Shown here: positions 43,719-52,460 of the stretch, piece by piece
Numbering within the stretch: position 1 is the first letter of the stretch
Layout of the letters: every line of letters begins with the position of its first letter
Assembly (NCBI GenBank): GCA_964495375.1
Contig: CAZBWM010000010.1
Span: 59,419 to 123,418, forward strand
Direction of reading: 5' to 3'
Length of the DNA: 64,000 bases
Source: JAIESQ01 sp964495375
GTDB taxonomy: Bacteria > Planctomycetota > Planctomycetia > Pirellulales > JAEUIK01
Notes under the pieces: generated by a model
What the model saw: only the letters and a program-made list of their open reading frames with translations
Database searches by the model: none
Told to the model about the DNA's origin: nothing
Made by a program: the position numbers and the translations under genes

Positions 43719-43783
43719 GTGGTCAATGGCTAGTGACTAGATTCGAGGGCACCCGCATTCTGTGACCACTGACCACTAGCCAC
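43719..43783. repeat. Imperfect inverted repeat built from CCACTAGCCAC words
   Basis: TGGCTAGTG at 43726-43734 faces CACTAGCCA at 43774-43782, and GTGGTCA at 43719 faces TGACCAC near 43769. It starts 20 bases after the PEP-CTERM gene and may form a hairpin there. Confidence 0.55.
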
Positions 43784-43788
43784 GAAGC

Positions 43789-43930
43789 CACCCGGACGCA
43801 AACTGCCCCACCCGGACGCAACCCGGACGATCACCCGGACGCAAAACTAGCAGAGGCCCAGTCGCCACAAGTTGTGCCGTCTATTCGATTTAGCGTCACA
43901 CAGCAAAACACCCGGACGCACCCGGACGCA
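43789..43930. repeat. ACCCGGACGCA minisatellite, six copies
   Basis: The 12-mer CACCCGGACGCA starts at 43789, 43809, 43832, 43909 and 43919, with a variant CAACCCGGACGA near 43820. Spacing is irregular. It lies between two convergent genes, and nothing else was seen in 43784-44029. Confidence 0.75.
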
Positions 43931-44029
43931 AAATCCCGGAACACTTTATCGAGGAGCCTGCCGGTTGCACTGCGTAGGCCGCAGCACAGCGCCCGCATTT
44001 GTTGGCTGGGGAGTAATGCGCTCGACCCA

Positions 44030-45046
44030 CTACACCAGATCGTCTGCCAGCTCCGGCACGCCACGCGCAATCACCCGGCTGATTGTGTCCCAGGCCACGG
44101 CGGTCAGCGTGTAGGTGCCATCACCCTCGCGGCAGGCGAACAGCCCATGACTGCGCTGCGACCAACTGCGGGCGAAGTGATGTACGACCAGATGGTTGCC
44201 GTCGGCCAGCACCAGTTCGATCTTAGCGCCGCTGCTGGTTTCGGCCCACAGTCGATCGCAAAGTTCGGCTAGCGGATGCGGTAAGTCGGCCGCGGAAACG
44301 AACGACTGCTCGGGCCGGGCATCCTCTTCTCCCGCATCGGCGGCCGCACCGAAACCGAGAAAATCGTCGCCACCGTGGCGGCGTATCGCGGCTGCGCCCC
44401 GGGCCGCGCCGGGCCAAATGCTGCCGCTCGTGGAATCATCTTCCGCGGCAACATTGCCGCCGAGCAGGTCGACATCTTCGACGGCCAGTTCCTCGTCGTA
44501 TTCGGCCGCACCGTTCACCGAAGGCTCGGCCGTAGCGTCGTACTCTTCTGCCGCTTCGTAACTCTCGAACTGCTCCGCACCGTCGTACTGCTCAGTTCCT
44601 TCATATTGTTCCGCGATCGACTCATCGACCTGCCCCGCGATTTCGTCGCCGGCATACTCTTCGCTGCCCGAATTGTCTTCGGTCGATTCGAACAGGTCGC
44701 TGCCGGCCGGGGCTTCTTCCAGCGGCGGAATGCGAAACTTCGCGCCGCAATGAGGGCATTGCCCCGCGCGTCCTGCCAGATGAGGCGGGCCAAACAGCCG
44801 ATGACCGTTAGGGCATAAGAACACGATGCGCTCGGGGACAGGCTGAGCGGCTGGCTCGTCGCCAGTGCCCTGCTCCGCGTCGCCGTCGGCGACTGACTCG
44901 CTGCTGCCTGCTGCGCCGTCGTCAGGTTGGTCAGGCAAGGGAATGCGAAACCGCACACCACATTCGGGACACTGGCCCGCGAGCCCCGCTTGCTCGTCGG
45001 CACAACTTAAGCGGTGACCGTTGGGGCATAGAAATGTCAGAGCCAT
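44030..45046 (-). CDS. Protein with two MJ0042-like zinc ribbons and a long acidic region
   Basis: About 338 residues. The N-terminus has two zinc ribbons of the same type: FLCPNGHRLSCADEQAGLAGQ with CPECGVRFRIP, and FLCPNGHRLFGPPHLAGRAGQ with CPHCGAKFRIP. Then comes a Glu/Asp/Tyr-rich stretch (EEYAGDEIAGQVDESIAEQ) and an end domain with LAELCDRLWAETSSGAKIEL that may be folded. ATG at 45046 (MALTFLCPNGHRL); the frame is open to 45256 but reads as shadow. The internal duplication of the ribbons, and the presence of a related ribbon in the gene at 47784, suggest a shared planctomycete domain of unknown function. Confidence 0.75.
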   Translation of the reverse strand: MALTFLCPNGHRLSCADEQAGLAGQCPECGVRFRIPLPDQPDDGAAGSSESVADGDAEQGTGDEPAAQPVPERIVFLCPNGHRLFGPPHLAGRAGQCPHCGAKFRIPPLEEAPAGSDLFESTEDNSGSEEYAGDEIAGQVDESIAEQYEGTEQYDGAEQFESYEAAEEYDATAEPSVNGAAEYDEELAVEDVDLLGGNVAAEDDSTSGSIWPGAARGAAAIRRHGGDDFLGFGAAADAGEEDARPEQSFVSAADLPHPLAELCDRLWAETSSGAKIELVLADGNHLVVHHFARSWSQRSHGLFACREGDGTYTLTAVAWDTISRVIARGVPELADDLV

Positions 45047-45200
45047 GGCGCCAGGATAGCAAGCCCGACGGGCGTGCGAAAGTTCGCCACCGCGGAGTAG
45101 AATGAAAACCTCGTCGCCCGCGGGGTCGATTCCTGTCAGAAGTATGTCGGGCGAACGCTCGCGCCAGCGCAACGGACGCAATCTCGACCGCCAAGGTGCT

Positions 45201-47633
45201 ATGGCTCGCAAGCAGCAGCGTAAACCGCTCGAAAAATCCCCCCGCGACCGCGGCACGGCTCAGCAACCCACGCGGGCGAGTGCGTGGCCGCCGGCGGCCG
45301 CGGCACCCGGTACCCGAGGGTGGGGTGCCGCGGCTTACGCGGCGATCGCGCTGGCCTGCGTGGTGGTTTACTCGCGCGGCATGTCGAACGAGTTTTCGAT
45401 TTGGGACGATCGGATCAATGTCGTCGACAACCCGCTCTTGCATCCTGTCTCCGCGTCGAATTTGCGCGAGATCTGGCGGCAGCCCTACAAGGGGCTTTAC
45501 GCACCGGTGAGCTACACGTTCTTCGCGGCCGAAACCTGGCTCGCCGAGCGGCTCAGTTTGCAAGGCACGCGCGGACGCGAGCGGGCCGATGTCTTTCATG
45601 CCGGCAGCCTGGTATTGCACGTGGTCGCTGGCTGGCTCGTCTACACGCTGCTCGCCAGGCTACTGCGACATCGCGGCGCCGCCTGTCTGGGAGCGCTCTT
45701 CTTCGTGCTGCATCCTTTACAAGTTGAATCGGTGGCGTGGGTGACTGAAACGCGCGGGTTGTTGGCCGCGGTCGCCGGACTATGCGCGATTTGGCAGTAC
45801 ATGATCTTCGCCGCATATGACACTGCCGACTCGCGCCGCTGGGGTCGCTTCGCAGTGGCGACGTTCGCCTTCGCTGCAGCCGTGCTGGCGAAGCCCTCGG
45901 TTGTCGTCGTGCCGCTGCTGGCAGCCGTTTTGCAAGTGGGTGTGTTGCGTCATAGTTGGCGACGAACTTGCTGGCTCGCGGTGTGGATGGCGCTGGGGCT
46001 CGGCATGCTCGTCCTCACCTGGCGGCAGCAAGCCGAGACAATTGTCGATACCGCGGCGCCGTTGGCACGCCCACTGTTGGCACTCGATGCGTTGGCGTTC
46101 TATCTCGGCAAAGTCGTGGTTCCCTGGCCACTGGCTGCCGACTACGGCTGGCGCCCGTCGGTGCTCGTCGGCAAGTGGTGGTTTTATGCCTTGTGGCTGC
46201 TGCCGGCCGTGATTGCCGGCGGGCTCGCCTGGCGTCGGCGGAGCGACTACTGGCTCGTTGGGTCACTCTGGTTCGCGTTGGCGCTCGTGCCCGTGTTGGG
46301 GTTGGTCCCTTTCTCGTTTCAGTACATTTCGACCGTGGCCGATCGCTACGCGTACCTGGCAATGTTCGGCGTCTCTTGGATCGTGGCCGCGCTCTTGGCC
46401 CGCCACTGGAGGCCGGCAGCCATTGGCCTCGCAGGGGGAGTGATCGTGTTTTGCGCGGGGCTGTCGTGGTGGCAAGTCGGCATCTGGAAGAACGACGAAA
46501 CGCTGTTCACTCATGCGCTGTCGATCAACGACCAGAGCTTTGCCGCTTTGACAAATCTCGGCCGCTGGCGAGCCATGCACGGTCAGTTGAACGACGCTCT
46601 GACCGACTACCGGCAGGCGATCGAAATCTATGATCTGAACCCCGTGACTCACTACTGCCTGGGCCATGCACTAATGACCCAGCGCCAATACGCAGAAGCC
46701 GCGACCGAACTAGGCCGCGCCGCCGAGCTCAACGCGCTCGACCCCGACGCGCGGAATCTCCGCGGCGAAGCGTTCCTCGTTCAGGGCCAGGTTCGCGAGG
46801 CCCAGGTCTGTTTCGCCGACGCCCAGCGCCTGGCCCCCAAATCGGTGATCGCCGCCGCCGGCAATGGCAAGGCGCTGGCCCAGTTAGGCGACTTTGCCGG
46901 AGCTGAAAGAGAATTACGCCGCGCCATTGCCTTCGATGACGAATCACCGCAACCGGCGGGCGCTGACGCGCACCTGGCCTTGGGACTGCTGCTGGCGAAT
47001 CGCCGCCGCTTCGACGAGGCGGCCGCCGAATTGGCGATCGTCGTCCAGCGGCGCCCCGCAGATACCGTCGCTCGGTATCGTCAGGCTGATGTCACCCTCC
47101 AACGCGGACGTGCCGCCGAAGCGGCCGAAATGTTTGCCGCGCTGATGCGTGACCATCCCGATCTACTCGAGCTCTACAACGGCCTGGCACAATCGCTACT
47201 TTTGCTCGGTAAAACAGCACCCGCGCTCCAGCAGTATCGGCTAGGGCTCGCGCGGCAACCGAGTTGGGTCGCAGGGCAGTTGAGCCTGGCCTGGCTGCTC
47301 GCCACGCTTCCCGACGACCAGTTTCGCAACGCCAGCGAAGCCGTCACGCTGGCCGAACGTGCCTGCGCGGCGACCAACCACAAGTTAGCGCTGGCGCTCG
47401 ACGTGTTGGCGGCCGCACGCGCCGAAGTGGGCGACTTCAACGGGGCCGCGCAGGCCGCTGAACAAGCGTTGACGCTGGCTCCCGGGCAGCTAAGTGACAC
47501 GCAAATCCGCGAAGTCCAGATGCGCCGCGATCTCTATCGCAGCGGACAACCGTTTCGCAAAACCCCAGCGCCGTCGACTGCGCCCGCGGAGCCCGCTGCG
47601 CCGCCTAAGGCCACTGCCGCCCCGGCTCCTTGA
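45201..47633 (+). CDS. Multi-spanning membrane protein with C-terminal TPR repeats (glycosyltransferase-like)
   Basis: About 810 residues from the ATG at 45201 (MARKQQRKPL, AAGGTG upstream). The N-terminal half has about ten transmembrane helices with the WDDRINVVDNPLL motif in the first loop, characteristic of membrane-bound O-mannosyltransferase-like (TMTC or PMT-like) proteins. The C-terminal half consists of TPR-like helix pairs: AALTNLGRWRAMHGQLNDAL, YCLGHALMTQRQYAEAATEL, AAAGNGKALAQLGDFAGAERELRRA, LALGLLLANRRRFDEAAAEL. It ends in a Pro/Ala-rich tail. Likely in the inner membrane and acting on surface glycans or proteins; activity not tested. Confidence 0.8.
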   Translation: MARKQQRKPLEKSPRDRGTAQQPTRASAWPPAAAAPGTRGWGAAAYAAIALACVVVYSRGMSNEFSIWDDRINVVDNPLLHPVSASNLREIWRQPYKGLYAPVSYTFFAAETWLAERLSLQGTRGRERADVFHAGSLVLHVVAGWLVYTLLARLLRHRGAACLGALFFVLHPLQVESVAWVTETRGLLAAVAGLCAIWQYMIFAAYDTADSRRWGRFAVATFAFAAAVLAKPSVVVVPLLAAVLQVGVLRHSWRRTCWLAVWMALGLGMLVLTWRQQAETIVDTAAPLARPLLALDALAFYLGKVVVPWPLAADYGWRPSVLVGKWWFYALWLLPAVIAGGLAWRRRSDYWLVGSLWFALALVPVLGLVPFSFQYISTVADRYAYLAMFGVSWIVAALLARHWRPAAIGLAGGVIVFCAGLSWWQVGIWKNDETLFTHALSINDQSFAALTNLGRWRAMHGQLNDALTDYRQAIEIYDLNPVTHYCLGHALMTQRQYAEAATELGRAAELNALDPDARNLRGEAFLVQGQVREAQVCFADAQRLAPKSVIAAAGNGKALAQLGDFAGAERELRRAIAFDDESPQPAGADAHLALGLLLANRRRFDEAAAELAIVVQRRPADTVARYRQADVTLQRGRAAEAAEMFAALMRDHPDLLELYNGLAQSLLLLGKTAPALQQYRLGLARQPSWVAGQLSLAWLLATLPDDQFRNASEAVTLAERACAATNHKLALALDVLAAARAEVGDFNGAAQAAEQALTLAPGQLSDTQIREVQMRRDLYRSGQPFRKTPAPSTAPAEPAAPPKATAAPAP

Positions 47634-47783
47634 CTTGCGAATGGGGGCTAAAGACACTGGTTCCACAGGCAGTCGAACCGGAACCTAAGGTTCGCCAGCC
47701 GGTGCTTGCGTCACACGCGCAGCCCGCTACGATTCACGCTTTCTCCGTTTCTCCCACCTTGGCGCGTTCGCACGCGTGTGTCG

Positions 47784-48470
47784 ATGCCCATTGCCGTCAT
47801 CTGCCCCGGCTGTCGGGCTCAATTTCGGGTCCATGAAAGATTCGCCGGCAAAGAGGGCCCCTGCCCGAAGTGCAAGGCGAAGATCACGATCCCGCTCGAC
47901 GACGTCAAAATTCACGTGCCCGAGGAGGCCGTCCCGACTGAAGCCGGGGGGAAGACCGTCACCGCGACCGGCACGCCACGCCCCGTCGCGCGTACTAAGC
48001 GCGAGCTCAAGGTGCTGCCGGCACTAATCATCGGCGGCGCGACCATCAGCGTGCTGGTCGTCGCCTGGCTCGGCGGCGACCTGATCCAACAGAACGCCGT
48101 GGCTCGGATCGCGGGCTTGCTAATAGTATCGCTGCCGCTGGCCGTGGCCGGCTACTCCGTATTGCGCGACGACGAGCTTGAGCCCTATCGCGGTCAAGAG
48201 TTGCTGTTGCGCGCGGCGCTGTGCGCGGCCGGTTACGCGCTATTATGGGGCGTCTTTTGGTACCTGCCCGACGACGCCTTCCGCAATAACCTAAACTGGT
48301 TGTTCGTCGCGCCCCCATTCGTGCTGGTGGGAGCCGGCATCGCATTTGGCTGCTTCGATCTGCCGTTTCAAGAAGCGCTGTTGCACTACGCGTTCTACGT
48401 GCTGGCCTCGCTGGTGCTGCGTTGGCTCGTGGGCATGCCCCACCTGTGGAACCTGGCTGGCGCGAGCTAG
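47784..48470 (+). CDS. Zinc-ribbon plus membrane protein
   Basis: About 228 residues. An N-terminal zinc ribbon (CPGCRAQFRVHERFAGKEGPCPKCKAKITIP) of the same type as in the protein at 44030, a linker, then about five hydrophobic segments (ALIIGGATISVLVVAWLGG, IAGLLIVSLPLAVAGYS, AALCAAGYALLWGVFW, LFVAPPFVLVGAGIAFG, YAFYVLASLVLRWLV). ATG at 47784; the frame opens further upstream. Function unknown. Confidence 0.75.
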   Translation: MPIAVICPGCRAQFRVHERFAGKEGPCPKCKAKITIPLDDVKIHVPEEAVPTEAGGKTVTATGTPRPVARTKRELKVLPALIIGGATISVLVVAWLGGDLIQQNAVARIAGLLIVSLPLAVAGYSVLRDDELEPYRGQELLLRAALCAAGYALLWGVFWYLPDDAFRNNLNWLFVAPPFVLVGAGIAFGCFDLPFQEALLHYAFYVLASLVLRWLVGMPHLWNLAGAS

Positions 48471-48491
48471 TGGGAAGTCGCCTCCGGCGAT

Positions 48492-50111
48492 CTACGGCAG
48501 CCGACTCCGGGTGGCCGCTTCAGCTTCTGATTCCTTGGCGACCGCCACATCCGGGTGATGCTTGACGAGCGCGGCCGTCATGCCGCGGCGCATTTCCCCG
48601 CACAGTTCTGCCGACAGCACGTTGGCGTGATCGCGTCCCGGAAGGATCGTTACCCGGGCGTCGCTTCCCAGGGCCGCCAGCGACGAGGCCAGCTTCTCCA
48701 CGGCGCCTGTCAAGTAAAACGTGTCGAGCTCGCCCGTGATTACGTGCAGCTTGCCCGCCAGCTTGGGACCCAACTGCGTCCAGTTCTCTTCGAGCTTCAG
48801 GCGAATGTCGTAGGCGCGCCAGGCGCGCATCACCTCAGGATCAATCCGCCCCGTGCGGCGATCCCACAAGCGGGCCGGCTGACCATCCGCGCCGCGCGCA
48901 CTGAAGACCGCCTCGAACGACCGCAACTGCCCGCCGCGCCCGATCACGTCGTCCATCAGGCCGAACGAATCGAACCAGAGCACCGGCGTCTCCCCGCGGC
49001 GCGCGATCGGCCGACGATTCCCCTGTTCATCGACGTACAAGCTAAGCGGCGGCTCGTGATAGAGATTGACCTGCTGAAAGTCGCGAAAGTCGACTGGGTC
49101 GGGCGAAGTGCTCCAGACACCGGCGAAGTCGTCGGGATAGCTCACCTGTAGCCACAAGCTGGCCCAACCGCCCGAACTATGCCCCGTCAAAAACCGCCCC
49201 GTCGGCGCGGCGATTGTACGATAGGTTCGATCAACCAACGGCACATACTCGCTCACAAAGCTAGTTCCGCGCGGGCCATTCGTGGCGCTGTCCGCAAAGG
49301 TGTGATGCCCCCACTTGCAATCCCCTTCAACCACCACGCGGATGAACTCGGTCTCGCCAGCGCCGGCCGGCGGGCCGCCCGTTTGATAGGCCAGCGCCGA
49401 GCGATAGCTGCCGCCAAATCCGGGTATAATGTACAGCACTGGATAGCGCCGCTCAGGCTCGGTCGCGTAACTGGCCGGCAACACCACGGTGCCGCGCTGC
49501 CGGATGGGACGTCCATGAAAGTCGGACAGCAGCCGGCTTTCGAGTACTAGTTCCTTGACGACATCCGTCTCCGGAAAGGGATCTGCCGGCGGAACCTCCT
49601 CCACAACGTCCAGCGTGGCAACTAAATCGGCACGCGGTTTGAATTCGATCTCCGCCACGCGGCTATACCAGTTGCCCGGCGCCCGACCCGGGTGATGGTG
49701 ATCCTGGTCGCGATCGACGAGCGCTTGCACGAAGTAGCGTCCCGCGGGCAATTGCGAAAGTGGTTCGGGGAAGCCATCGGCCGCGTCGTCGATCGTGATC
49801 TCGCGACCGGGCTCGAGCTGCTTCACGTCGCCGGCAAAGAACGGCTCAGGCCCGAACCAGTTCGGCCCCAACCGTGGCTCATGCCCCGCGCGCTCGGAAC
49901 AAAAGATAAACACCCGCGCATCGCACGGCGCAAATTGCCGCTCGGCCGGTAGCTTGACCACGAACTTCGGACGCGGCTCCTCGGCGGTCGCCGGCGCGGC
50001 GAGCGCTCCCCAGACCAGGCAATAGCCGATCGCTGCCATGGCAACGCGCACGATCAACTCGCGACGTGCGATCCAACGACGAACCAAATCGGTCGACACC
50101 TGGCCCTGCAT
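48492..50111 (-). CDS. Secreted alpha/beta-hydrolase of the esterase D family
   Basis: About 539 residues from the ATG at 50111; an earlier in-frame start at 50138. A signal peptide (MAAIGYCLVWGALAAPATAE) is followed by a beta-rich N-terminal domain and a hydrolase domain with GTVVLPASYATEPERRYPVLYIIPGFGG, GHSSGGWASLWLQ (nucleophile Ser in GHSSGG) and an Asp/His end (ILPGRDHANVL). Typical of the esterase/S-formylglutathione hydrolase group, probably cleaving ester-linked sugars or side chains in the periplasm. The divergent gene at 50231 shares its upstream region. Confidence 0.85.
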   Translation of the reverse strand: MQGQVSTDLVRRWIARRELIVRVAMAAIGYCLVWGALAAPATAEEPRPKFVVKLPAERQFAPCDARVFIFCSERAGHEPRLGPNWFGPEPFFAGDVKQLEPGREITIDDAADGFPEPLSQLPAGRYFVQALVDRDQDHHHPGRAPGNWYSRVAEIEFKPRADLVATLDVVEEVPPADPFPETDVVKELVLESRLLSDFHGRPIRQRGTVVLPASYATEPERRYPVLYIIPGFGGSYRSALAYQTGGPPAGAGETEFIRVVVEGDCKWGHHTFADSATNGPRGTSFVSEYVPLVDRTYRTIAAPTGRFLTGHSSGGWASLWLQVSYPDDFAGVWSTSPDPVDFRDFQQVNLYHEPPLSLYVDEQGNRRPIARRGETPVLWFDSFGLMDDVIGRGGQLRSFEAVFSARGADGQPARLWDRRTGRIDPEVMRAWRAYDIRLKLEENWTQLGPKLAGKLHVITGELDTFYLTGAVEKLASSLAALGSDARVTILPGRDHANVLSAELCGEMRRGMTAALVKHHPDVAVAKESEAEAATRSRLP

Positions 50112-50190
50112 CGAGATCCTTCCCGAGATCGTGGTCAAATGGGTGTGCCCGCGGGGCGTTCGCGGCGCTGCTTGACGTTTAGTATAACAC

Positions 50191-50213
50191 CCTCGGCTGA
50201 ATCACAGCCGAGG
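50191..50213. other. Perfect 9-bp hairpin between divergent genes
   Basis: CCTCGGCTG, loop AATCA, CAGCCGAGG, in the 120-base spacer between the esterase gene and the DUF2007 gene. It could be an operator or a bidirectional stem-loop. Confidence 0.45.
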
Positions 50214-50230
50214 ACAACCGAAGGGCACGC

Positions 50231-50800
50231 ATGGCCGAGCGCTGGATCACTGTTGCCACCTTTGCCACGCCCGAGCAAGCCCACATTGTCTGCAATGCGC
50301 TGCGTGAGACCGGGTTGCCGGCGCGAGTCGACGACGATGTCATCGTCGGGCTCGCCTGGCATTTGGGGACCGCACTGGGAGGCGTCAAAGTCAAGGTGCC
50401 TGAAGAGCACGTCGCCGCCGCCCGCGCGTTTCTCGGTTATGCGGACGAAGGGAACGCCCCGCCCGACAGCGATGATCCGCCGCACGATGAAGAGGTATCG
50501 CCCGACGAAGATACCGCGCAGGACGAAGGCGAGTCTGACCATCACTCGCCGACGGCAGCCCAATTAACGGATCGCGCTTTCAAAGCGGCCGTGATCGGCT
50601 TGCTCGTCTGTCAGGGATTCTTGCAGATCTATTCTATTTGGAACCTGCTCAAAGCCGCCGCCATCGAAGATTCCGACGATCGCAGTAGCAATTGGAAATG
50701 GTACGCGGCTCTGCTCATCAATCTGGCTGCCATCGGCTTCGTGGTACTTGTCTATCGACTTTTTACGGCCTTGGGTCCGCCTGGCGGTTCCGGCCTTTAA
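50231..50800 (+). CDS. DUF2007-like membrane protein
   Basis: 189 residues. The first 75 match the DUF2007 pattern: WITVATFATPEQAHIVCNALRETGLPARVDDD and VKVKVPEEHVAAARAFL. A charged acidic linker and two hydrophobic segments (AAVIGLLVCQGFLQIYSIW, ALLINLAAIGFVVLVYRLF) follow. DUF2007 proteins are small, of unknown function, sometimes called putative signal-transducing. ATG at 50231. Confidence 0.8.
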   Translation: MAERWITVATFATPEQAHIVCNALRETGLPARVDDDVIVGLAWHLGTALGGVKVKVPEEHVAAARAFLGYADEGNAPPDSDDPPHDEEVSPDEDTAQDEGESDHHSPTAAQLTDRAFKAAVIGLLVCQGFLQIYSIWNLLKAAAIEDSDDRSSNWKWYAALLINLAAIGFVVLVYRLFTALGPPGGSGL

Positions 50801-50861
50801 CGCCAACACGAATTCCCTCACTTCGGGCCGCGCCGCTTGCCATCCCGTGACGCAATCCAGG

Positions 50862-50870
50862 TGTTACAAT
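50862..50870 (+). promoter_or_regulatory. Extended -10 promoter of hldE
   Basis: TGTTACAAT, i.e. TGN followed by a near-consensus TACAAT. No -35 at the right distance, but an extended -10 does not need one. Transcription would start near 50877, about 67 bases before hldE. Confidence 0.5.
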
Positions 50871-50943
50871 TGCATGGGCTGGCGACCGTAGACCAGCCGT
50901 CTCAAATCCATTCAAGCCGACGTCGTCAACTACTAACCGCCGC

Positions 50944-52452
50944 ATGTCCAACGCTCCCGACATCGTGTCGCTCCTCACGCGCCCCGGCGGGCCGCGCATC
51001 TTGATCGTCGGTGACGTGATCCTCGATCGCTACTTGTGGGGCAATGTCGAACGGATTAGCCCCGAGGCCCCCATTCCACTGCTGCGCGTCGTCAAGCGCG
51101 AAAGCCGACTCGGTGGCGCCGGCAGCGTGACCGCGATGCTCGCCGCGCTCGACGCCCGCGTGTCGCTGGCCACGGTGGTCGGGCAGGACGATGCCGGCAG
51201 CGAAGTCCGCGCGATGCTCGAAGGGATCGGCGTCGATACCTCGGCTGTGCATGCCGTGGCCGACCGCCCCACGACCGTCAAAGAACGATTGCTCGGCCGC
51301 GCTCAAAGCCGGCATCCGCAGCAGATGTTGCGCGTCGACTATGAAGAAGACCACGCATTGCCGGACGACGCTGCCCAATTACTGCTCGCCGAAGTCGAGT
51401 CGCGCATCGCCGACGTCGAGCTCGTGCTGGTGAGCGACTACAACAAAGGAGTCTGCGCGGGGGACATGGTGCCGAAGATCGTGGCCGTAGCCCAGCGCGC
51501 CGGCAAGCTCGTGGTGGCCGATCCTGTGCGCGTCGGCGATTACCGCCGCTACGCCGGTTGCGCCGCGATCACCCCCAATCGCGCCGAAGCAGGTCTGGCC
51601 ACGTGCATCACCATTCGCACTCCCAGCGACGGACAACGCGCCGCCGCCGCGCTTGTCGATCTTGGTATCGACTCGGTCATCGTCACGCTCGATCGCGACG
51701 GCATGGCCTGGGCCGACCGTCATGGCCGCAGCGGTTTGTTCCCCGTCCGCCCACGCGATGTGTACGACATCACCGGCGCAGGCGACATGGTGCTGGCCGT
51801 CATTGGCCTGGGGCTGGCCGCCCGACTCGATTACCCGGCCGTCATCGAACTGGCCAACCTGGCCGGCGGGCTCGAAGTCGAACAACTCGGCGCCGTCCCC
51901 CTGTCGCGGGCCGACTTGCTGGCAGAAGCCCTGGCCGAGGGACACTCACGCCGTTCCAAACTGCTGCCGCTCCCTGAGCTGCTCGCTCAGCTCGATCGCC
52001 GCCACAAAGCCGGTCAGCGGATCGTGATGACGAATGGCTGTTTCGATCTCTTGCACCCAGGGCATTTGTCGTCCTTGGAAACCGCCCGGCAAATGGGCGA
52101 TTGCCTCGTCGTCGGCCTCAATAGCGACCGCAGCGTGGCCGAGATCAAGGGGCCTGGTCGCCCGATCATCGACGAAGTGGGGCGGGCCGACATGCTTTCG
52201 GCCCTGGCCTGCGTCGACTACGTCGTGCTGTTCGACGAAGCGAGCGTCGCCCCGCTGGTGGCGCAAATTCGCCCCGATATCCTGGCCAAATCGGCTTCGT
52301 ACGGCCCCGAGCAGGTCGTCGGTCACGAGATTGTGACGGCCTATGGAGGCGAGGTCCGGCTCGTCCCCATGCGCGGAGCCTATTCAACCAGCACCCTGGT
52401 TGAGAAGATACTCGGTTCTGCCGAGACCTCGTCCGCCACGAGTCGCAAATAA
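50944..52452 (+). CDS. hldE: Bifunctional heptose 7-phosphate kinase / heptose 1-phosphate nucleotidyltransferase
   Basis: 502 residues, both domains complete. The PfkB-type kinase domain has ILIVGDVILDRYLWGNVERISPEAPIP and DITGAGDMVLA with the catalytic Asp; the nucleotidyltransferase domain begins MTNGCFDLLHPGHLSSLE with its HxGH motif, and the C-terminus has YSTSTLVEKIL. It makes ADP-glycero-manno-heptose for LPS core. The nucleotidyltransferase end reads AKSASYGPEQVVGHE where others have KGGDW-type residues, a local divergence. It is followed after 8 bases by a GT9-type glycosyltransferase. Confidence 0.94.
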   Translation: MSNAPDIVSLLTRPGGPRILIVGDVILDRYLWGNVERISPEAPIPLLRVVKRESRLGGAGSVTAMLAALDARVSLATVVGQDDAGSEVRAMLEGIGVDTSAVHAVADRPTTVKERLLGRAQSRHPQQMLRVDYEEDHALPDDAAQLLLAEVESRIADVELVLVSDYNKGVCAGDMVPKIVAVAQRAGKLVVADPVRVGDYRRYAGCAAITPNRAEAGLATCITIRTPSDGQRAAAALVDLGIDSVIVTLDRDGMAWADRHGRSGLFPVRPRDVYDITGAGDMVLAVIGLGLAARLDYPAVIELANLAGGLEVEQLGAVPLSRADLLAEALAEGHSRRSKLLPLPELLAQLDRRHKAGQRIVMTNGCFDLLHPGHLSSLETARQMGDCLVVGLNSDRSVAEIKGPGRPIIDEVGRADMLSALACVDYVVLFDEASVAPLVAQIRPDILAKSASYGPEQVVGHEIVTAYGGEVRLVPMRGAYSTSTLVEKILGSAETSSATSRK

Positions 52453-52460
52453 CGCCCGCG

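Noticed and set aside
43789..43930. CRISPR array
   Set aside because: The repeat unit is only about 12 bp, the spacing is 10 to 77 bases and irregular, and no cas gene lies nearby.
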